Source of the DNA: Clostridia bacterium
GTDB taxonomy: Bacteria; Bacillota; Clostridia; Oscillospirales; Acutalibacteraceae
Reading direction: 5' to 3'
DNA: 6,511 bases
Assembly (NCBI GenBank): GCA_900766945.1
Contig: CAAFXD010000233.1
Location: 1-6,511, forward strand
This document shows, piece by piece, positions 1 through 5,490 of the stretch. The translations under genes were made by a program, and so were the position numbers. Position 1 is the stretch's first letter. Each line of letters begins with the position of its first letter. The notes under the pieces were generated by a model. That model worked only from the letters and a program-made list of their open reading frames with translations, was not told the DNA's origin and ran no database searches.

Positions 1-73
1 GCGGCGGTCTCCCTCTGTCGCTTCGCGACATCTCCCTCACACTGTGAGGGAGTCGACCCTCGTCAGAGGGAGG
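1..73. repeat. Nested palindromic intergenic repeat, possibly cut by window start
   Basis: Three nested inverted repeats are visible. CTCCCTCTG at 9-17 pairs with CAGAGGGAG at 64-72. TGTCGC at 16-21 pairs with GCGACA at 25-30 around a 3-base loop. CTCCCTCACA at 32-41 pairs with TGTGAGGGAG at 43-52 around a single base. The layout resembles the short GGGAG...CGAAG...GAGGGA palindromes scattered through gut clostridial genomes. No ORF here has a credible ribosome site. It is probably a non-autonomous mobile or REP-like element, but copy number cannot be seen from one window, and the left end may lie outside it. Confidence 0.6.
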
Positions 74-79
74 AATAAC

Positions 80-100
80 GGGTCGTCGAGACGCCGACCC
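80..100. repeat. Short palindrome, second repeat family
   Basis: GGGTCG at 80-85 is mirrored by CGACCC at 95-100. The arms extend inward with one mismatch, giving 8 of 9 matching positions. Read on the minus strand it begins with a GTAGGGGTCGGCG-like string, a style seen in intergenic repeats of gut Firmicutes. It lies between two other palindromic elements and has no coding content. It could simply be part of the element at 1-73. Confidence 0.4.
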
Positions 101-110
101 CTACGCTCGC

Positions 111-202
111 ATTGTCATTCTGAGCCGTTAGGCGAAGAATCTCGTTTCGCATATTTTTATTTTGCGCTATTGGCGATCCTTCGCTTCGCTCAGGATGACA
201 AT
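111..202. repeat. Imperfect inverted-repeat element (CATTCTGAGC / GCTCAGGATGACA type)
   Basis: The left arm at 111-144 begins ATTGTCATTCTGAGC, and the right arm at 173-202 ends GCTCAGGATGACAAT. The two are imperfect reverse complements and enclose an AT-rich centre of about 28 bases. Arms of the form TGTCATCCTGAGCGAAGCGAAGGATC are a recognisable dispersed intergenic repeat in many bacteria. It lies about 50 bases beyond the trxA stop, and no stem followed by a T-run occurs between 203 and 254. A transcript of this hairpin might therefore mark or stabilise the 3' end of the trxA mRNA, which is an inference. Confidence 0.65.
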
Positions 203-254
203 TCGCCCCCACAAAACCCAATTTGCCATTCTGCGCGAAAGACAAATGCCTATA

Positions 255-572
255 TCAGCAATTTGCTTTCACGAACGCTTCGATATCCGCCGCTTCACAG
301 CCGCCGACGCGGCGCGCGACTTCCTGCCCGTTTTTCACGAGCACCAGCGTCGGAATGGACAAAATTCCGTACAGCTGTGCAAGCTCGCCGTTTTCGTCCA
401 CATTGATTTGCCCGACTTTTACAAGGTCGGTATTGGCTTCAAAATGCTCTAATTCGGGGTGCAGCATTTGGCACGGGCCGCACCAATCTGCATAAAAATC
501 CAGCAAAACGGGTTTCTCGCTGCCGGACACCTCCGCTTGAAAATTGTTTAAAGAAATGTTTACGATTGCCAT
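255..572 (-). CDS. trxA: Thioredoxin
   Basis: A 105-residue thioredoxin, the usual family length, that would reduce protein disulfides in the cytoplasm using electrons from thioredoxin reductase (not in this window). The active site W30-C31-G32-P33-C34 is intact, as are buried Asp25, the cis-proline loop S72-I73-P74-T75 and the paired glycines 90-91. There is no signal peptide. The start at 572 (MAIVN) is chosen because AAAGGAG lies 8 bases upstream; the in-frame ATG 24 bases earlier would put that site inside the gene. Two further cysteines, Cys92 and the C-terminal Cys105, lie outside the active site and are uncommon in bacterial Trx. The gene is last in the pyrB - flavoprotein - trxA run, starting 29 bases after the flavoprotein stop. 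No clear Rho-independent terminator follows. Confidence 0.95.
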   Translation of the reverse strand: MAIVNISLNNFQAEVSGSEKPVLLDFYADWCGPCQMLHPELEHFEANTDLVKVGQINVDENGELAQLYGILSIPTLVLVKNGQEVARRVGGCEAADIEAFVKANC

Positions 573-600
573 TTCGGTTTCTCCTTTCGTTTCCATATCT

Positions 601-606
601 ATTATA
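601..606 (-). promoter_or_regulatory. Possible internal -10 box ahead of trxA
   Basis: The minus strand reads a perfect TATAAT here, overlapping the stop codon of the flavoprotein gene and about 30 bases before the trxA ATG. No good -35 box lies 16-18 bases upstream (the sequence there is TGCATT-like). It may be a weak secondary promoter for trxA or chance, since the hexamer partly derives from the TAA stop. Confidence 0.25.
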
Positions 607-1147
607 GACTTTTTGCAAGTGAAAATGCACGCTGTAAAGCTTCGTGCGAAACGGGCGCACGGTCTGTATTATCCGCCAAAACCGTGCCGACGATTTCCGT
701 GTGCATGACCGAAAATGCGCGGCGTGTCTGCGCTTCGATTACGGCTTGCGCTTCTTTGCCGTCATCGCCTGCCGATAACAGCAAAACCGCCTTTTTCGGC
801 TTGGCAATCGGTTTTTCGATACCGCGGCGGAACCGCGCGTTATAAAATCGCTGAAAACGGTCAAATAATGCTTTTAACGGCGCGGGGTAGGAGAGCAGAT
901 ACACAGGGCTTGCCACCACCACCAAATCCGCCTCAAAATACTTTTCCATAAATGCGTCCAAATCCTTTTTCGAGCACCCCTCGGACGCCTTGCAGTATCC
1001 GCAGTCGTTGCAGGGCTTCGGCATCAAGTCAAACAGCCGTACAATTTCGACTTCATAGGTTTTGGACAGCCCCTGTAAAAACGCACCGCAAAGTTGCGCG
1101 GTGTGGCTGTTGCGTTTCGGGGAGCCGAATAAAAACAGTGCTTTCAT
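602..1147 (-). CDS. Flavodoxin-fold NAD(P)H-dependent FMN oxidoreductase with Isf-like cysteine cluster
   Basis: A 181-residue cytoplasmic flavoprotein of the FMN reductase/flavodoxin-2 superfamily, expected to bind FMN and transfer electrons from NAD(P)H to an unknown acceptor. The N-terminal strand MKALFLFGSPKRNSHT holds the GSPxxxS phosphate-binding loop (residues 8-14), and A79-S80-P81-V82-Y83 is the second FMN-contact loop. Between them C46, C49, C52 and C58 form C-x2-C-x2-C-x5-C, the compact spacing of iron-sulfur flavoproteins, so a [4Fe-4S] cluster is possible but unproven. The start is fixed by the conserved N-terminus. The ATG shares ATGA with the pyrB stop, and the GGAGG sits only 1 base before the ATG, so translation is probably coupled to pyrB by reinitiation. 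The physiological substrate cannot be deduced. Confidence 0.85.
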   Translation of the reverse strand: MKALFLFGSPKRNSHTAQLCGAFLQGLSKTYEVEIVRLFDLMPKPCNDCGYCKASEGCSKKDLDAFMEKYFEADLVVVASPVYLLSYPAPLKALFDRFQRFYNARFRRGIEKPIAKPKKAVLLLSAGDDGKEAQAVIEAQTRRAFSVMHTEIVGTVLADNTDRAPVSHEALQRAFSLAKSL

Positions 1148-2214
1148 TCCTCCAACAAACTGTCGCAGAATTTGCAGACAGCTTTGCCTCCTTTTTCATA
1201 AAACAGATGCGGCACATAGGTTTCGGTATTCGTCACGCACCGCGGATTGCGGCAACGGCGTGCGTCCGCGTTGTGTATCGGCGCAGGACTTATCCCTGTG
1301 CGCATATTGAGCATCGTAATAATCAGCGCCATACGCGCATACATTCCGTATTCTGCCTGTTCAAAATATTTGGCGCGCGGGTCTTCATCGACCGCCACGG
1401 TGATTTCATCGACGCGCGGCAGGGGGTGGAGCACAACCAAATCGTCTTTTGCCAAACGCATTTTGGCTTCGTCCAATACATAAATGCCCTTTTGCGCTTC
1501 GTATTCTGCTTTGGATTTAAAGCGTTCCTGCTGAATACGCGTCATATACAGCACATCAAGCTCGCCGATGGATTTTTCCAAACTGTCCGAAAAACTGTAC
1601 GCACAGCCGCTTTCCTCTAAAATATCCAGCATATACTGCGGCAGTTGCAGTTCGGGTGTCGAAATCAGCACAAAACGGTTGTTTTTGTATTTTGACAGCG
1701 TTTTAATCAGCGAATGTACCGTTCTGCCGTTTTTCATATCGCCGCAAAGCCCGACGGTTAAGCCGTCCAAGGTGCCTTTTTCAAAGGAGAGCGTGACCAC
1801 ATCGGTCAAGGTCTGCGTCGGGTGCAAATGCCCGCCGTCGCCCGCGTTGATAATCGGACTTTTGGAATAGAGCGACGCCGCAAGTGCCGAACCTTCTACT
1901 GGGTTGCGCATCACGATTAAATCTGCATAGCCGCTGACCACGCGCACCGTGTCCTTTAAGCTCTCGCCTTTGGCAACCGAGGCGTTCGAGGGGTTGTCAA
2001 ACCCGATAATCTGCCCGCCTAAGCGCAACATCGCGGTCTGAAAAGACATTTGCGTGCGGGTGGACGGCTCGTAAAAGAGCGTCGCCATAATTTTGCCGTG
2101 GCAAGCGTCGGTGAAAATCGACGGGTGCGCCTTTATCATTTGTGCTAAGCGGATAATTTCCTGTAAATCGCTTTTGGAAATATCCTCTAAATCAATCAGG
2201 TTGTGTGTCTGCAT
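1144..2214 (-). CDS. pyrB: Aspartate carbamoyltransferase fused to a PyrI-like zinc domain
   Basis: Catalyses carbamoyl phosphate + aspartate to N-carbamoyl-aspartate, the committed step of pyrimidine synthesis, in the cytoplasm. Catalytic motifs are intact: F47-YEPSTRT-54 (carbamoyl phosphate loop), the S79-VAKGES-85 loop, H131-PTQ-134, C157-GDMKNGRTVHS-168 and H263-PLPR-267. The catalytic chain ends near residue 305 (ARMALIITMLN). About 50 residues follow with C321-x4-C326 and C347-x2-C350, matching the zinc-binding tail of the E. coli regulatory subunit PyrI (CxNxxC...CKxC). The preceding nucleotide-binding allosteric domain of PyrI, about 100 residues, is absent. At 356 residues it is longer than a usual PyrB (about 310). 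The start at 2214 is chosen because GGAG lies 8 bases upstream; an ATG 33 bases earlier lacks a site and overlaps the promoter. No separate pyrI or PyrR attenuator is visible nearby. Confidence 0.95.
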   Translation of the reverse strand: MQTHNLIDLEDISKSDLQEIIRLAQMIKAHPSIFTDACHGKIMATLFYEPSTRTQMSFQTAMLRLGGQIIGFDNPSNASVAKGESLKDTVRVVSGYADLIVMRNPVEGSALAASLYSKSPIINAGDGGHLHPTQTLTDVVTLSFEKGTLDGLTVGLCGDMKNGRTVHSLIKTLSKYKNNRFVLISTPELQLPQYMLDILEESGCAYSFSDSLEKSIGELDVLYMTRIQQERFKSKAEYEAQKGIYVLDEAKMRLAKDDLVVLHPLPRVDEITVAVDEDPRAKYFEQAEYGMYARMALIITMLNMRTGISPAPIHNADARRCRNPRCVTNTETYVPHLFYEKGGKAVCKFCDSLLEE

Positions 2215-2237
2215 ATCTATCACTCCGTTTATATAGT

Positions 2238-2266
2238 ATTTTAACAATTCTTGGCGAAAAATGCAA
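2238..2266 (-). promoter_or_regulatory. Candidate sigma-A promoter for pyrB unit
   Basis: On the minus strand TTGCAT (2266-2261) is followed after 17 bases by TAAAAT (2243-2238). The -10 matches the consensus at 5 of 6 positions and the -35 at 3 of 6. Transcription would start near 2231, giving a leader of under 20 bases before the pyrB ATG. That leaves no room for a pyrimidine-responsive attenuator. The promoter sits just after the terminator of the upstream operon, which fits a separate transcription unit. Confidence 0.5.
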
Positions 2267-2277
2267 TCCTTTCATAC

Positions 2278-2310
2278 AAAAAGCGGCGCGCCGTAAGACC
2301 GGCACACCGC
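2278..2310 (-). terminator. Rho-independent terminator after dnaI
   Basis: On the minus strand an 11-bp stem (GCGGTGTGCCG at 2310-2300 with CGGCGCGCCGC at 2293-2283) closes a 6-base loop and is followed by TTTTT (2282-2278). The two imperfect positions are U-G wobbles in minus-strand RNA but would be C-A mismatches in plus-strand RNA, which indicates it acts on minus-strand transcription. It lies 5 bases after the dnaI stop and ends the regulator-nth-dnaD-dnaI operon. Confidence 0.88.
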
Positions 2311-2315
2311 GGTTT

Positions 2316-3302
2316 TTATTTCTGTTCCAAACGCATCTTCACGCGCATATCCTCGCCGTAAAAGCGGCGCACTTGATAACAGCCCAAAATACGGGAGACA
2401 ATGCGGTTTGTGTATTTATCTTCTAATTCCTCAAACGAAAGGTTTGTGTTGATGACGGTCGGCTTGCCGCAAAGCAGGCGCGTGTTCACGATATTGTAAA
2501 ACGATGCCGTGACAAAGCCCGTGGTGAATTCCGTGCCGAGGTCATCTAAAATCAGCAAATCGCAGTCCAAAAGCATACTTTCGGTGTCCTCTTCCTCGGC
2601 GGCTTTCCCGAAATGCTCCTTTTCCAAAGCGGAAAAGAGATTTTGCGCCGCGCCGTAGACCACGCCGTACCCCTTTTCAATCGCCGCCGCCGCAATCGCC
2701 AGGGAAAGGTGCGTTTTGCCGAGCCCCGTGTTGCCGAAAAACAACAAACTCGGCGATTGTAAAGAAAATGTGTCTGCATAGCGCTTGCAAAAGCGGAGCA
2801 CTTCTTCCATTTTCTGCCGCGGAATGACACCGCTGTGGTCGGGGGTATTCGGATAGTAAGACAGCGAAAAACTGTCAAAGGTGCAAAGTTGTAACGGCGT
2901 TTTTGCGGACAGCTCCCGAAATGCAATTTCCCGCAACAGCTTTTGGTAGCAGGCACAGGGTTTGCCGTCTACCGCGCCGGTGTCCTCGCAGACGGTGCAA
3001 GTGTAATGCGGTTGTAAAAAATCCGCGGGAAAGCCGTTTTGCAAAAGCAGCTCTTTGCGCTTCTCTTGCAATTCCAAATTGTATTTTGCCAAATTTTGAA
3101 TAATCTCTACGGCGTCTTTGCCTGCGCCGACGGCTTTGACGGCGGCGAGACCGGTTTTCGCCATTTCCCCTTCAATATCCAGAACCTGCGGGCATTGCAG
3201 GAGAAATGCCGCTTTGTTCTGCGCCGCTTGCTGTTCGGCTTTTTCGCGCCGCGCTTTCATCTCGGACGCGGCAAGCGCGTAAATTCGTTTTGCATATCCC
3301 AT
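2316..3302 (-). CDS. dnaI: DnaI/DnaC-type replicative helicase loader (AAA+ ATPase)
   Basis: A 328-residue cytoplasmic AAA+ protein expected to load the replicative helicase onto DNA at origins or stalled forks. The N-terminal half (1-100) is helical and charged, as in helicase-binding regions. A zinc-finger-like cluster follows: C102-x2-C105 and C116-x-C118. The ATPase domain has Walker A G190-NTGLGKT-197, Walker B L249-LILDD-254, a sensor-1-like I284-NTN-287, and R300/R304 in a NRIVSRILG segment typical of DnaC-family loaders. The length is close to Bacillus DnaI (about 310). The start at 3302 is supported by AAAGGCGG 6 bases upstream, overlapping the dnaD stop; the two genes are 12 bases apart. 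Being next to dnaD supports a role in replication initiation rather than in an IS21-type IstB, which it resembles in the ATPase core. Confidence 0.9.
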   Translation of the reverse strand: MGYAKRIYALAASEMKARREKAEQQAAQNKAAFLLQCPQVLDIEGEMAKTGLAAVKAVGAGKDAVEIIQNLAKYNLELQEKRKELLLQNGFPADFLQPHYTCTVCEDTGAVDGKPCACYQKLLREIAFRELSAKTPLQLCTFDSFSLSYYPNTPDHSGVIPRQKMEEVLRFCKRYADTFSLQSPSLLFFGNTGLGKTHLSLAIAAAAIEKGYGVVYGAAQNLFSALEKEHFGKAAEEEDTESMLLDCDLLILDDLGTEFTTGFVTASFYNIVNTRLLCGKPTVINTNLSFEELEDKYTNRIVSRILGCYQVRRFYGEDMRVKMRLEQK

Positions 3303-3314
3303 CGTGTACCGCCT

Positions 3315-4334
3315 TTATGCTTGCGTTTCGCTTTCGTTTAAAATGCGTTGTACGGCATCGTCCAAATCGTAGGAGCGTTTTTCCTGTTTGCTGTTCGCCG
3401 CTTTTACCGCTTTGGTTTTCGCTTGCTGTGTGTCTACCGCATCTGCGGAATGAAGCCCCGCCTCGTGCCAATTTTTGAGGATTTTATCCATATAGGCGAA
3501 CGACAGCTTTCCCGTGCGTTCGGCGGTTTCCTCGTAGGCTTTTAAGATCAGCTCCATCGACAGCCCCATTTGTGCCCAAGAAAGCAAAAAATCGCTTTGC
3601 TTTTGCGTCGGGCGTGGGGTGGAAATCCCCGTTGCCGTGCGGAATTGCGCAAATAGGTGCTGTGCCTTTGTGTCATTTTGTATATAGTCGTTTGCATCGT
3701 CCAGTGTATTGATTTCGCGCTCTGCCCAAATTTTGCCGATGCGCAGAATGTTCGCCGTAGCGCCTCTGCCGTGCTCGGTCAAATGCTGGACCAAAGTTAA
3801 AATGACCTCTTTTTTTAAGCCGTAGGTGTCAAACAGCGTTAAAAGCGTGGTTTGCATATCTAAGCCGATTGTGCGCCCCAAAATGCTTTGCGCCTCTGTA
3901 AACAGACTGCGCACGGTTTTGTCCTCGCGCATACGCGCCGCAATTTGCTCCATCGTCGGCTTCGGAAATTCCGCCGCAGGCGAGGGGAGAGACACCTGTT
4001 TTTCGGCCGGTGCGGCTACTGCCTGTTTTTCTGTCTCCGAATCCGTTTTCTGCGGTTTTCGTTCGCTTTTCGGTACATATTTGATGTTCCCCGCGTCGTC
4101 GGTAAACAGCAAAAGGCCCTTTTGCACCCAAAAATCCAATGCGTGCAGAACTTCGTCCGCCGTCAGCCCCAAAGCCTTTGAAATCGCACTGACGCAAACA
4201 GCCCCGCTCGGATTTCGGAAAATCAGAAGCAGAGCTTTTACACTGTCGCCGGGCGCTTCGGCAAGATATGTATCGGCAACGCTTGCGGGAATGGCAAACA
4301 TTGCGCCGTAACAATCGGGGTTGCATTTATACAT
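3315..4334 (-). CDS. dnaD: DnaD-domain primosome protein
   Basis: A 339-residue homologue of Firmicute DnaD/DnaB primosomal proteins, which remodel DNA at the origin and recruit the helicase-loader complex. Residues about 12-88 form a winged-helix-like N-terminus (FAIPASVADTYL, then ALGLTADEVLHALDFWVQKGLL). A low-complexity linker (89-124) rich in K, E, A and P follows. Then come two helical DnaD/DnaB_2-type modules, about 126-217 and 220-296; the second ends with the diagnostic YxxxIxxxW (Y281, I285, W289). Having two modules is longer than Bacillus DnaD (about 230 residues, one module) and is common in clostridia. The start at 4334 has AAGGG 11 bases upstream, a slightly long spacing; an ATG 33 bases downstream (MFAIP) is an alternative. 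The gene starts 33 bases after nth. Confidence 0.88.
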   Translation of the reverse strand: MYKCNPDCYGAMFAIPASVADTYLAEAPGDSVKALLLIFRNPSGAVCVSAISKALGLTADEVLHALDFWVQKGLLLFTDDAGNIKYVPKSERKPQKTDSETEKQAVAAPAEKQVSLPSPAAEFPKPTMEQIAARMREDKTVRSLFTEAQSILGRTIGLDMQTTLLTLFDTYGLKKEVILTLVQHLTEHGRGATANILRIGKIWAEREINTLDDANDYIQNDTKAQHLFAQFRTATGISTPRPTQKQSDFLLSWAQMGLSMELILKAYEETAERTGKLSFAYMDKILKNWHEAGLHSADAVDTQQAKTKAVKAANSKQEKRSYDLDDAVQRILNESETQA

Positions 4335-4367
4335 GGTGGGAAAAACCCTTTCTTTCGGGAATCAAAA

Positions 4368-4994
4368 TCAAATTTTCTTTTTGCAAAAGGCAGACATACA
4401 GCACGTTTCGCAGTAGGCCTTGCGTGCCGTGCAAACCGCGCGCCCGTGCAACACGGCACGGTGGCAAAAATCGTTGCTCTCCTCGGGGGGCAGAATTTTT
4501 TTCAGCGCGGTTTCCACCTTGACGGGGTCTTTGGTGGCGACCAGCCCCAAACGGTTGGCAATACGGATTAAATGTGTGTCGCAGACCACGGCGGGCTTTT
4601 TGTATACGTCGCCGACAATCAAATTGGCGGTTTTTCTGCCGACGCCCTGCAAGGTGGTCAAATCTTCAATGGTGTCGGGGACCTTGCCGCCGAAATCCGA
4701 TTTGATTTTTTGCGCCATAGCAATAATATCCCGCGCTTTCCCATGATAAAACCCGCAGGAATGAATGATGGCTTCAATGTCCCTTACATCGGCATTGCAG
4801 TAATCGTCCAAAGTCGGGTATTTCTCGAACAGCGCGGGGGTAACTAAATTGACGCGCGCGTCGGTGCATTGCGCCGAAAGGCGCGTGGCAATGAGCAATT
4901 CCAGGGGATTGGACGCCGTCAGCGAGCAGAGCGCGTCGGGATATTCGGTTTTGAGCGCTTCCACACTTTGCAGTGCAAGTTCTTTTTTGGTCAT
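4368..4994 (-). CDS. nth: Endonuclease III (DNA glycosylase/AP lyase)
   Basis: A 208-residue base-excision repair enzyme that removes oxidised pyrimidines and cleaves the abasic site. The helix-hairpin-helix L115-QGVGRKTANLIVG-128 carries catalytic Lys121, and the catalytic aspartate is D139 in VVCDTHL. The [4Fe-4S] ligands C188-x6-C195-x2-C198-x5-C204 are complete, and the length matches E. coli Nth (211). The start at 4994 shares ATGA with the upstream regulator's stop. No strong ribosome site precedes it (GGAG is 14 bases away), so translation is probably coupled. It sits beside dnaD, as in Bacillus subtilis where dnaD and nth are adjacent, though the order here is nth then dnaD. Co-transcription with dnaD and dnaI links repair to replication initiation. 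Confidence 0.96.
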   Translation of the reverse strand: MTKKELALQSVEALKTEYPDALCSLTASNPLELLIATRLSAQCTDARVNLVTPALFEKYPTLDDYCNADVRDIEAIIHSCGFYHGKARDIIAMAQKIKSDFGGKVPDTIEDLTTLQGVGRKTANLIVGDVYKKPAVVCDTHLIRIANRLGLVATKDPVKVETALKKILPPEESNDFCHRAVLHGRAVCTARKAYCETCCMSAFCKKKI

Positions 4995-5221
4995 AACTTA
5001 TCAGGATACTCCATATCACGGGGCAAGCCCAAAAGATAGTCCGCCGAAACATTAAAATAGCGGCAAATCGCCGTAATGTCACGAAGCGAAGGCTCAGATG
5101 CCCCCGTTTCCAAAAACGAAATCTTGCGCTGTGTAACGCCGATGGCGTTTGCAAGGTCTGTCTGTGTCAGCGGCGGCAGCTTTGCACATCGTAAGTTTTT
5201 TAAATTCTTACCGAAAGACAT
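4991..5221 (-). CDS. Small XRE-family HTH transcriptional regulator
   Basis: A 76-residue protein made almost wholly of one Cro/C1-type helix-turn-helix domain. It has a basic first helix (FGKNLKNLR), T19-QTDLANAIG-28 as helix 2, the recognition helix in T30-QRKISFLETG-40, then SEPSLRDITAICRYFNVSADYLLGLP, the standard end of the domain. No sensor, protease or metal-binding domain is attached, so any ligand is unknown. The start at 5221 is chosen because AAAGGGGAG lies 9 bases upstream; a longer reading from 5260 would place this site inside the gene. It is the first gene of the nth-dnaD-dnaI operon. The leader contains an inverted repeat that could be its own operator, so autoregulation, and control of the repair/replication genes, is plausible but inferred. 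It need not be restricted to this locus. Confidence 0.9.
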   Translation of the reverse strand: MSFGKNLKNLRCAKLPPLTQTDLANAIGVTQRKISFLETGASEPSLRDITAICRYFNVSADYLLGLPRDMEYPDKL

Positions 5222-5243
5222 TGCACAAAACTCCCCTTTGAAA

Positions 5244-5268
5244 CGACAAAATCCGTACAACTTTGTCG
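5244..5268. promoter_or_regulatory. Candidate operator: CGACAAA-N11-TTTGTCG inverted repeat
   Basis: CGACAAA at 5244-5250 and TTTGTCG at 5262-5268 are perfect 7-base inverted arms around an 11-base spacer. They lie in the leader of the XRE gene, a few bases after the predicted transcription start (about 5273). Homodimeric Cro/C1-type repressors bind such dyads, so this is a reasonable autoregulatory site. It could also form a weak RNA hairpin ahead of the ribosome site. It lies about 180 bases from the divergent plus-strand promoter, so control of that gene is less likely. Confidence 0.45.
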
Positions 5269-5279
5269 AAGTGGCTACT

Positions 5280-5309
5280 ATTGTAACACAAAAAAAGCCC
5301 GACTATCAA
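5280..5309 (-). promoter_or_regulatory. Sigma-A promoter for the XRE-nth-dnaD-dnaI operon
   Basis: On the minus strand TTGATA (5309-5304; 5 of 6 to consensus) is followed after 18 bases by TACAAT (5285-5280; 5 of 6). The bases TGT directly before the -10 form an extended -10 element. The predicted start near 5273 gives a leader of about 50 bases carrying an inverted repeat and then the AAAGGGGAG ribosome site. This is the best minus-strand promoter in the intergenic region. Confidence 0.7.
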
Positions 5310-5422
5310 GCCCCAAAAAATTCACAAAAGTAAAATTTTAACTATAATTTTTGTGCAAAATGAAATTCATACCATATTTAGTATTTTTGAATCGGAATTC
5401 GCCGAAAAAGCACTATTTTCTA

Positions 5423-5451
5423 TTGTAAATTCAAGAAGAATTTGGTATACT
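5423..5451 (+). promoter_or_regulatory. Extended -10 sigma-A promoter for the secreted GDPD-like gene
   Basis: TTGTAA (5423-5428) and TATACT (5446-5451) are separated by exactly 17 bases. TGG immediately before the -10 supplies the TGn extended -10 element. Transcription would begin near 5458, about 33 bases before the ATG at 5491, and the AT-rich DNA upstream could act as an UP-like element. The AAAGGAGGG ribosome site at 5477-5485 follows. Confidence 0.72.
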
Positions 5452-5490
5452 GAATATAGAATATCGGCTTTTTTTCAAAGGAGGGCGCAT

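Noticed and set aside
44..495. Overlapping plus-strand ORFs of 90-120 codons near the window start
   Set aside because: They run through palindromic repeats and antisense to trxA, lack ribosome sites and have compositions (many Arg, Ser, Pro) typical of shadow frames.
952..1620. Plus-strand ORF of 222 codons
   Set aside because: Antisense to the flavoprotein and to pyrB, whose motifs are unmistakable. Its Arg/His/Phe-rich translation matches no family and it has no Shine-Dalgarno site.
2316..3302. Possible IstB transposition ATPase (IS21 helper) instead of helicase loader
   Set aside because: No IstA or IS ends are nearby. The N-terminal zinc cluster and the position directly after dnaD fit a DnaI/DnaC loader.
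3826..4326. Antisense and alternate-frame ORFs of 97-165 codons inside dnaD
   Set aside because: dnaD itself is supported by domain pattern, operon spacing and the YxxxIxxxW motif. These frames are open only because of base composition.
4335..4367. GGGTTTTTCCC dyad just before dnaD as a regulatory hairpin
   Set aside because: The arms are only three bases long, too short to be a credible structure.
5291..5320. GGGGCTT...GGGCTTTTTTT on the minus strand, looking like a terminator
   Set aside because: The two GC-rich blocks are direct, not inverted, repeats, so no stem forms. The stretch forms part of the XRE promoter spacer.
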